Shown here in pieces: positions 57,368 to 64,000 of a stretch of DNA of 64,000 nucleotides. This stretch comes from Nitrosomonas ureae. Its GTDB lineage: Bacteria > Pseudomonadota > Gammaproteobacteria > Burkholderiales > Nitrosomonadaceae. Under the pieces are notes generated by a model. The model was not told the DNA's origin. It saw nothing but the letters and a program-made list of their open reading frames with translations, and made no database searches. A program made the position numbers and the translations under genes. Every line of letters starts with the position of its first letter. Position 1 is the stretch's first letter. The stretch spans positions 2,852,001-2,916,000 of the forward strand of contig NZ_LT907782.1 in NCBI RefSeq assembly GCF_900206265.1, given 5' to 3'.

Positions 57368-57550
57368 AACAGTCAGTCACCATTTTCCAGTGAATGGCTG
57401 GTCAGCCTTGAAAAACGGTCATTCAGCGACAGCCAAGTGCCAAAACTGCACGGTGTAATGGGGTGATACTTATTTTAAACAGTGACAACTTTTAATCTGT
57501 GCGGCGTGAAAACGAAGAACAGTGTAGCGAGCGTCCGAACGAGCGTCTTG

Positions 57551-59095
57551 TCAGGTGATTTTAGGTGGATTGAATACATCCAAATATTCCAACATTGTGA
57601 CTTTCTTTGCTATTGTTCTACACCCAATGAAAAATTTATGTTCACTACAATGGTTGAAAATATTCCCCCGATTATTGAAAATTGATTTAGTAATGGGGTC
57701 TTTGTATGCAGGTTTAAACGATAACAACTTATGAAGGTTATTGCTTACAAGAAAATAACTAATCCATGAAATGAGATACTTATTTCGTTCTTCTTCATTA
57801 GATAAGGTGCTTAAATATTGTTCCAAATACTCTACTATCTTTTCCTGATGAGTGATACCGAACGAACTTTGCAATACTGATTCGAGTATAGCCATGATTT
57901 TAGGGAAAGACTTTATTCTTAGCGTACCTAGCATTAGCAACATGCTTATCACTTTCTCTAGATTATACTCAGAAATACCAACCTTCAAATTACCTTTTTT
58001 ACTCACGATGTCTGCAAGAAACCGATCGATTACACCTGTCCCTGGGCAGAGTCTGTCAATTTGAATAACCGATAAATAGAGTTCTTGAAACTCCTTCCAT
58101 GAGTAGCGCCGTCTTTTTTTTGGATGGACTGCGTGATAACGTGAAACCCACTCCCGGAAAAGACCATCTGGAAGTATTGATATACTTGTTTTTTCATCGC
58201 TTAGTTCAAGATTGTATTCCTTTAAAGAAAACTGAAGAATCTTAATAATTCTTTTTGCATCAGACTCAGACTTTGCAAGGATTCTGTAGTCATCCTTAAA
58301 TCGAACGGCTTCACAGATAATACCAGCCTCTTTAATACCTTTTGTAAATTTTACATCGATTGCTGAAGCTACAATTTCCGCAATAATGTCCGATACCACT
58401 GGCCCGATTGGAATGCCGTTAGTGCAACCATCATTAGCATTTTGGAATAATTTGTCGAGAAGATTTCCCAGCAAATTAAAATTATGTAAGTTGGTTGGTT
58501 GTCGGATAAACTTTTTACCATGAATAGCCCAGGAAATGCTATGCGTGTATAGAGACGGGTAAAAGCTTTTTATGTCTGCCTTGACAATATGGCTATATTT
58601 ATAGGCTATTGATGTAATATCTTTATCTACCATACCAATAAATTCATAAATAAGTCTTCCGCTTCTTAGATAACCAATTCTGCCTTGATTTCTTGAATCT
58701 ATAGGTACGGGGAATGCATATGAAGCAACCTGACTATCATTGGGTATCATTGCTTCCACAAGAAACAACCAATTTCTAGCTATGTGATAAGCAATATCAT
58801 TGTGAATGAACGGATTGATTAAACCAAAGTTTCTATCAGTATATTCTGTTTTCGGGAAATGAACATTAATGCATTCAGTACGATCGACTTTATATTGCTT
58901 ACCTTTGCTTTTTATCTTGTAATAAAGTTTTGGCTTAATTGGCCTTTTAACTACTTTAAAGCAAGGCGGCAAGACGTAACTTTCTGGAAAGTAACCATTT
59001 TCACATAACCAATGATAAACATCCGTTTTCTTTAAAGAGCGCGCAAGTTCCTTTGTAACTCTTCGATGCTCAGTTAGTGGGTTAACTGAAAACAA
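57551..59095 (-). CDS. Stand-alone reverse transcriptase of the Abi/unknown-group (defence-associated) kind
   Basis: A 514-residue protein. The catalytic region shows VKADIKSFYPSLYTHSISWA (172-190, first Asp), NGIPIGPVVSDIIAE (226-240) and VRFKDDYRIL (264-273), where the usual Y-x-D-D is F-K-D-D. LSDEKTSI (298-305) completes the palm. The FYPSLYTHS motif and the long helical C-terminus (about 330-510) resemble Abi-type and 'unknown group' reverse transcriptases, which act in phage defence, rather than group II introns or retrons. No maturase, endonuclease or retron RNA features were seen. The start is TTG 59095 behind GGAG; no ATG fits. Neighbouring genes offer no partner. Confidence 0.85.
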   Translation of the reverse strand: MFSVNPLTEHRRVTKELARSLKKTDVYHWLCENGYFPESYVLPPCFKVVKRPIKPKLYYKIKSKGKQYKVDRTECINVHFPKTEYTDRNFGLINPFIHNDIAYHIARNWLFLVEAMIPNDSQVASYAFPVPIDSRNQGRIGYLRSGRLIYEFIGMVDKDITSIAYKYSHIVKADIKSFYPSLYTHSISWAIHGKKFIRQPTNLHNFNLLGNLLDKLFQNANDGCTNGIPIGPVVSDIIAEIVASAIDVKFTKGIKEAGIICEAVRFKDDYRILAKSESDAKRIIKILQFSLKEYNLELSDEKTSISILPDGLFREWVSRYHAVHPKKRRRYSWKEFQELYLSVIQIDRLCPGTGVIDRFLADIVSKKGNLKVGISEYNLEKVISMLLMLGTLRIKSFPKIMAILESVLQSSFGITHQEKIVEYLEQYLSTLSNEEERNKYLISWISYFLVSNNLHKLLSFKPAYKDPITKSIFNNRGNIFNHCSEHKFFIGCRTIAKKVTMLEYLDVFNPPKIT

Positions 59096-59741
59096 TGATC
59101 ATATCTCCATAGCATTTTTATTACCTAACCTTGTTTGATCCACTGACAAGATGAACACTTCATTAGTATACACAGAACGGTGACTGCCCAAAACAGTGAC
59201 AGTCATTTCAATTTGCAGTCAATACAAAAGTTAAATGGGCGTAAAATTTGCTCTTGTGAAAAAATCAAAGAAGCTTTATGTATTAAGAGATGAATGAACA
59301 GGCTTCATTATTCTAGGTAAAACGCCCTGCGCTAACTTGCATGTAAGGTCAAGTGGTACAACCGAATCGACCGTCCGCTTTCCGTAGGTATGCTCTCATT
59401 TGGTAATAATGGGCGAGTTACTCCTTTGGGTCGATTTCAGTCAATCAATGTTAGATTGAATGGAGATAGGTTTTAGAGCTGCCAAATCAGGCTGCACTAC
59501 ATTTGATTTTATTTGATCCTCTTTGAATCGTATTTAAACTGCTTTATATTTAGCTATTTAATCAAATATAAATTAATTGACATCTTGTTTTATTAAATAT
59601 TATGAGTCAATCGGAAATTTCCGATATAAACAAGGACAAGGCAGAATTACAACGATCCGGTTGACATTGTAAGAAATTTATACGTAAGTAATTATATTAA
59701 TAGAGATTAATTATCGTATTAATTATGAGTTCTCTGATCGA
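59096..59741. other. Long non-coding region upstream of the reverse transcriptase
   Basis: About 650 bp without a supported gene between the divergent reverse transcriptase and the truncated RTX gene. Short repeats such as AAACAGTGACA (59191-59201, also at 57477-57487) occur. Defence reverse transcriptases often use a template RNA encoded beside them, so a small RNA could lie here; none can be named. Confidence 0.45.
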
Positions 59742-60860
59742 ACGACTGTTACAGCTGAGAGCTTCAGCTACGTAATGAATTCGAGCGCATTTATTGATCC
59801 GGATGGCGATAGGCTTGCTTATAGTGCGGCCCTGATCGATGGAAGTTCACTGCCGGCCTGGCTTAGCTTTGATGCGACAACAGGTGCAATTAGCGGTACA
59901 CCAGATACACCTGGAAAATTGAGCGTGGTGATTACTGCTAAAGATGCCGGTGACCTGACAGCTGAGGATATCTTCGATATCAATATTAGTAGCCTGGATG
60001 TAGATATCAATGGGACATCAGGTGCAGACAAACTGAGTGGCGGGAATGGAAATGATACACTCAGCGGATTAGCAGGTAATGATGTGTTAAACGGTAACGC
60101 CGGGAATGATTGGTTGGATGGCGGGAGTGGGATTGATTTCATGGCTGGAGGTGCAGGCGATGATACTTACCTAGTGAATAGTTTCTGGGATAGGGTCGTT
60201 GAAAATGCTCATGGCGGCCGCGATGCGGTGATTGCATCCATTTCGTATATACTCGGTGATAATCTGGAGAATTTAGTGTTGTCAGGAGCCTCGGCGATTA
60301 TTGGTATTGGCAATTCGACTGCCAATCAAATAACAGGGAGTGCGGCTGCCAATATTATATGGGGTGGTGCAGGAAACGATATGTTGTCGGGCAAGGGTGG
60401 CGTGGACACTTTGCTTGGCGATACCGGCGATGATTCGTTGGATGGTGGGGTTGGTAATGACCTGCTGATTGGCGGAACAGGCACTGATACTTACTCTTTC
60501 GGGCGTGGATTTGGCAAGGATATCATTGTCGAGAATGATTCCACTTTGGGTGTATTGGATACCGTTAAATTTCTGTCAGATATCATCCCGGAACAGATTT
60601 GGTTTCAGCGTGGAGGCAATAATCTTGAAGTAAGTATCATTGGTAGCCATGATAAATTGGTAATCAAAGATTGGTACCTGAGTTCGGGCGCTCACGTTGA
60701 GCAGTTTAAAACGGCTGGAGGTTTGATGTTGCTGGGTAGCCAAGTTGACAGTTTAGTTACTGCCATGGCGGGTTTTGAACCGCCTGAGAGTGGTCAAACA
60801 ATACTTCCACCCAGCTACGAAGCTATCCTTGATCCGCTGATTTCTGCTTTCTGGCTATAA
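59742..60860 (+). pseudogene. RTX calcium-binding protein, 5'-truncated
   Basis: The frame is open from 59688, and homologous-looking sequence begins before the first ATG (TTVTAESFSYVMNSSAFID, 59742 on), so the true N-terminus is lost. From ATG 59775 the frame gives 361 residues. An Ig-like/cadherin-like unit comes first (FIDPDGDRLAYSAALIDGSS to GTPDTPGKLSVVI). RTX nonapeptides follow (GGNGNDTLSGLAGNDVLNG, GGAGDDTYLV, GGVGNDLLIGG). A C-terminal calcium-binding-related domain (DTVKFLSDIIPEQIWFQRGG, then LEVSIIGSHDKLVIKDWY) and a typical type I secretion end complete it. It is probably a remnant of a larger secreted protein. Confidence 0.75.
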
Positions 60861-61239
60861 GTTGTTTCCTGATGTTTTTGACAGTCTTGGTTTAACTTCC
60901 GCGACTTAATCTTATACGATGCGCTTTCTGGGTGATTATTTCTATTGATGATTACCCCTGCATAAAATCTTAATCTTCGCCCCGGCTATTCATATTCATT
61001 TTTCTGACATGTAAATGAAGGTATCAAAATAATAAGAAATTTATTGCTCGCGTGACTACATTCCAGGTTAATTTCGCTATAATCTTCAAGCGATAAAGTG
61101 AAGAAGTATGAGTGTTTAATGGATGTTGGGTGCAAATAAGCGGCTATATGGAATTGATGGATTAAGTGCTAATTTAGCAAATTGTGCCAACGATTTTTAC
61201 CAGACTGTTGTATGTATTTATTTTAAATGGAGAGATTAT
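60861..61239. other. Non-coding stretch
   Basis: No gene is supported. Only the ribosome-binding site of the following membrane protein (GGAGAG near 61229) is evident. Confidence 0.5.
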
Positions 61240-61632
61240 ATGAGTATGGAAAGTGAAATCAGAATGAGATTTGGAGGTTTCTGGAACTCCCTTATTTTAT
61301 TGTTTGTAATTATTATTTGTCTTCGTTTTTCAAGCCTAGAATTTGCTGATGAGCCTTTAATTAAAAGAATTTTTTGTGCATTGCATTTGTTTTTAGGGTG
61401 TATAGCTGCGGGTGTTTTACTGGGGATACTGAAAATATTTTTGGCGTTCTCTAATCAGACTTATACCCGTGCCCCCGCATCGGCAAATTTTGTACGAGGC
61501 CTTAAATATGGAATAGTTGCGGGCGGTTTATTGATACTTATTGTCGGCATATTGCAATTGCCTGGCTTCCTGGGTGTTTTCCAGCCTATGATTGATGGAT
61601 TGCTGGCAAAATTAACGGCTGTTTTTGTATAA
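61240..61632 (+). CDS. Small multi-pass membrane protein of unknown function
   Basis: The start at ATG 61240 (MSMESEIRMRFGGFWNSL) follows GGAGAG; a longer frame from 61123 lacks such a site. The product is 130 residues with three hydrophobic segments (about 15-31, 43-66 and 89-112, the last GIVAGGLLILIVGILQLPGF). The loop SNQTYTRAPASANFVRG lies between segments two and three. No family is recognised. Confidence 0.65.
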   Translation: MSMESEIRMRFGGFWNSLILLFVIIICLRFSSLEFADEPLIKRIFCALHLFLGCIAAGVLLGILKIFLAFSNQTYTRAPASANFVRGLKYGIVAGGLLILIVGILQLPGFLGVFQPMIDGLLAKLTAVFV

Positions 61633-62358
61633 ACGGCTATTTATGAAATAGTGCAGGTATTTGATAGAGGAAATTAATATTTGTTTTGCAAATGATTTCG
61701 CCGATTGAAAATGTTAAAATAGCATCGTTTTCCACGTCAAATAGTCAAAGAACGACCTCGCCTCACAGGGCGAGGTGTCAGAGCAGTAAGGGGAGGAAGC
61801 TAGAAAAGTGCAACCTGCCGCCTATATTCATAAGAGCCCTGTGTAGGGTATTGTGGCTTTTTCGCAGTGGTTATTACGATTAGAAAGTCTAGCGATACCC
61901 GTGTGACCAATAAAAGCATCTAATTCAGATAATGCAACAATTCCATCCTGTCAGCGATGTTGGGTAGGGGAAACTGGGAATCAAAGTTGAGTTCAATAAA
62001 CAATGCGCTATCGCAAGGCTTAACCTTGCTCATTTGATCAAAACGTAAGCTGCAAACACCTGCCTCAACACTAGGGGGCGCTTTATGAAGGCCAGGATTG
62101 CCATATTATGTTATTCACACAGTAAATTGGCGCTCTTACATGGATCACGAAAGATTGCGAATTATGCTGAAGTGGAACAGAAAATAAAACTCAATGAGAG
62201 GCTGTTGCATAAATTCGCCGTAGCAGCTTTGTAATGAATCTTGATAAGAGACGTGGTGCTTTATTGAAAAAGTGAGCAGTTTATTGGCTACAGCTGGACA
62301 TTTCTATCGGTTGTTACCAGCATGGGTGAAAAAACTGTTGACCGGTATAATACATAGG
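61633..62358. other. Long non-coding region upstream of queA
   Basis: No convincing gene in 726 bp. Contents noticed: a strong hairpin at 61756-61777, a purine-rich stretch after it, and GGCTGTTGCATAAATTCGC near 62213, which resembles an IS903/IS5-type end without a partner. The region looks like decayed mobile DNA or an unlabelled RNA. Confidence 0.45.
61756..61777. terminator. Hairpin, 8-bp GC-rich stem
   Basis: ACCTCGCC (61756-61763) pairs with GGCGAGGT (61770-61777) around a six-base loop. No T-run follows, so it may be part of an RNA structure rather than a simple terminator. It lies about 125 bp after the membrane-protein gene. Confidence 0.4.
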
Positions 62359-63393
62359 ATGAAAACTCAGGATTTTGATTTTTATTTACCTCCCGAATTA
62401 ATTGCACAATTTCCCACTGAGCAACGTACTGCCAGCCGCCTGCTCTATTTGGATGGTATCACTAATCACTGGCAGGATGCCTTATTTATCAATCTTTCTA
62501 ATTTCTTGCGCGCTGGGGATGTTTTGGTTTTTAACGATACGCAAGTAATCAAAGCACGCCTGTTGGGTAAAAAAGCCAGTGGCGGCAAAGTGGAGGTGCT
62601 GGTGGAACGTGTGCTGGACGATCGTCACGTTGTGGCGACAATCCGTGCCAGTCATGCGCCAAAACTGGATTCACAACTCGTTCTGGCTGATGCAATTTCA
62701 TTAACCGTAATTGCGCGGGAACAAGAATTTTATACCTTGCGCTTTGAGCATGAAAAAACCGTTGCGGAATTACTGGATAGTTATGGTCAATTACCATTGC
62801 CTCCTTATATTGCTCGTCCTGCAACGATGACCGATGAAGTGCGTTATCAAACGGTATATGCTAAAAACCCTGGAGCGGTTGCCGCACCAACGGCCGGTTT
62901 GCATTTTGATGTTGATATGCTGGAACAATTGCGAGCTATTGGTGTAACCATGGCATATGTCACTTTACATGTGGGCGCGGGAACATTTCAGCCGATTCGT
63001 GTGGAAAATATTGTCGATCACATAATGCATCGTGAGACTTATCACATCCCTCAATTCACAGTTGATGCAATTAAGCAAGCTAAAATATCGGGGGGGCGCA
63101 TCCTCGCGGTTGGAACGACATCTCTGAGAGCATTGGAGGCGTGCGCATCGCTTCATCAGGGTGGATTAGTTGCGGGTCATGGTGATACACGGATTTTTAT
63201 CACTCCTGGATATCACTTCCAAATAATTGATCGATTATTAACCAATTTTCACCTGCCTTGTTCGACCTTACTTATGTTGGTTTCGGCTTTCGCCGGTATG
63301 GAAAATATTCGGCAAGCTTATCAACACGCGATTAAAGGCCAATATCGCTTTTTTAGTTATGGGGACGCTATGCTAATTGAGAGAAAGTTATGA
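62359..63393 (+). CDS. queA: tRNA preQ1(34) S-adenosylmethionine ribosyltransferase-isomerase
   Basis: The start at ATG 62359 ([20 protein letters not shown]) gives 344 residues, the usual size; the frame is open 87 bp further upstream without conserved sequence. Signatures are [58 protein letters not shown] and [18 protein letters not shown]. It adds the ribosyl part of SAM to preQ1 in tRNA to form epoxyqueuosine. The stop overlaps the tgt start (ATGA). Confidence 0.97.
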   Translation: MKTQDFDFYLPPELIAQFPTEQRTASRLLYLDGITNHWQDALFINLSNFLRAGDVLVFNDTQVIKARLLGKKASGGKVEVLVERVLDDRHVVATIRASHAPKLDSQLVLADAISLTVIAREQEFYTLRFEHEKTVAELLDSYGQLPLPPYIARPATMTDEVRYQTVYAKNPGAVAAPTAGLHFDVDMLEQLRAIGVTMAYVTLHVGAGTFQPIRVENIVDHIMHRETYHIPQFTVDAIKQAKISGGRILAVGTTSLRALEACASLHQGGLVAGHGDTRIFITPGYHFQIIDRLLTNFHLPCSTLLMLVSAFAGMENIRQAYQHAIKGQYRFFSYGDAMLIERKL

Positions 63394-64000
63394 AATTTCA
63401 ATTGCATTCTACCGATAAAGCAGCTCGCAGAGGTACACTGACTTTAGCCCATGGCATAGTCGAGACACCCGCTTTTATGCCCGTGGGGACTTATGGTGCG
63501 GTCAAAAGTATGTCCCCTGCAGCGTTGCAGGCAGTGCATGCACAGATCGTTCTGGGGAATACGTTTCATCTATGGTTGCGGCCTGGATTGGAGGTAATCG
63601 AAGTACATCACGGACTACATGATTTTATTGATTGGCACGGTCCGATATTAACAGACTCAGGTGGATTCCAAGTATATAGCCTTGGGGAGTTGCGTAAAAT
63701 TGCTGAGCAAGGTGTTCATTTTAAATCGCCGGTCAATGGCGATAACTGCTTTTTGTCTCCGGAAGAATCTATGCGAATCCAGCGCATCTTAAATTCCGAT
63801 ATCGTGATGATCTTTGATGAGTGCACGCCTTATCCAGCAGATGAAGCCGCCACTAAGCTATCGATGGAGCTGAGTCTGCGATGGGCGGAGCGTTCCAAGA
63901 AAGCGCACGGCAAAAATCCAAATGCGCTGTTTGGCATCGTGCAAGGGGGGATGTACGAACATCTACGCACCCAATCATTTGCAGGCTTGAATCAGATCGG
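63390..64000 (+). CDS. tgt: Queuine/preQ1 tRNA-guanine transglycosylase, 5' part
   Basis: From ATG 63390 ([20 protein letters not shown]) the frame is open to the window end, covering about 203 of some 370 residues. Seen motifs are [19 protein letters not shown], the [16 protein letters not shown] region and [16 protein letters not shown], where the first catalytic Asp lies. [16 protein letters not shown] and [12 protein letters not shown] follow. It exchanges guanine 34 for preQ1 in tRNAs with GUN anticodons. It is coupled to queA, the next step of the pathway. Confidence 0.97.
   Translation, partial: MKFQLHSTDKAARRGTLTLAHGIVETPAFMPVGTYGAVKSMSPAALQAVHAQIVLGNTFHLWLRPGLEVIEVHHGLHDFIDWHGPILTDSGGFQVYSLGELRKIAEQGVHFKSPVNGDNCFLSPEESMRIQRILNSDIVMIFDECTPYPADEAATKLSMELSLRWAERSKKAHGKNPNALFGIVQGGMYEHLRTQSFAGLNQI

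Noticed and set aside
57551..59095. Group II intron or retron reverse transcriptase
   Set aside because: No maturase or HNH domain, no domain V/VI-like RNA and no retron-type msr/msd inverted repeats were seen. The FYPSLYTHS motif and helical C-terminus fit the Abi/unknown-group type better.
61740..61880. 4.5S, 6S or RNase P RNA
   Set aside because: The hallmark sequences of these RNAs are absent.
62211..62235. Complete insertion sequence end
   Set aside because: GGCTGTTGCATAAATTCGC resembles an IS903/IS5-type end, but no matching second end or transposase fragment was found.

Overview
The chromosome core looks betaproteobacterial, most likely a Nitrosomonas-type ammonia oxidiser. This rests on the gene order nadB / rpoE-rseA-rseB-degQ-grx-lepA-lepB-DUF4845-rnc-era-pdxJ-acpS-nagZ, hemA-prfA-prmC-grxD, rplU-rpmA-obgE-proB facing ispB, and queA-tgt, together with moderate AT richness. 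The genus is an inference; no rRNA gene is present.

Left part (1-17.6 kb) is accessory DNA. It opens with phage-like debris: a C5-cytosine methyltransferase gene split by a 141-bp palindromic miniature element with a 5-bp target duplication, a small phage-type helix-turn-helix protein, an IS200-like element and a tRNA-Thr 3' fragment on the minus strand. Then come a FitAB/VapBC-type toxin-antitoxin pair, a PRC-barrel gene cut short by an IS5-like transposase remnant, a miniature relative of the IS200 element, and a small secreted protein. From about 4.6 to 17.5 kb lies an integrative element next to tRNA-Ser(GGA): P4-type integrase, AlpA-like regulator, a DUF927/Toprim primase-helicase, several unknown small genes, a large secreted Rhs protein with an AT-rich C-terminal tip and downstream immunity-like genes, and an orphan tip/immunity pair. 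A 150-bp inverted duplication spans the middle of this element and a 78-bp periodic repeat lies beside the primase operon.

Middle part (17.6-48.8 kb) is mostly housekeeping. It covers NAD synthesis (nadB), envelope stress (sigma-E, RseA, RseB, a Do-like protease), translation and RNA processing (lepA, rnc, era, prfA, prmC), protein export (lepB), PLP (pdxJ), fatty-acid carrier activation (acpS), murein recycling (nagZ), lipoamide dehydrogenase, haem synthesis (hemA), Fe-S glutaredoxin, proline synthesis (proB), ribosomal proteins L21 and L27, the Obg GTPase and the polyprenyl diphosphate synthase. Embedded among these are a secreted RTX protein with a possible Fur box, a fused TPR / LicD-like / cytidylyltransferase enzyme, a Tat-exported PhoX-like protein and a DUF1624 membrane protein.

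Right part (49.1-57.3 kb) is a signalling cluster: a hybrid histidine kinase with two kinase cores, a stand-alone receiver, a dual-receiver PAS/GAF/GGDEF/EAL protein and a DsbA-like protein. It is followed (57.3-61.7 kb) by a second accessory patch with a 7-bp tandem repeat, a stand-alone reverse transcriptase of the Abi/'unknown group' (defence-associated) kind, and a 5'-truncated RTX gene. The window closes with queA and the start of tgt.

The best candidates for a new system are the lone reverse transcriptase with its long flanking non-coding DNA, the Rhs tip/immunity cassettes, and the LicD-cytidylyltransferase fusion.
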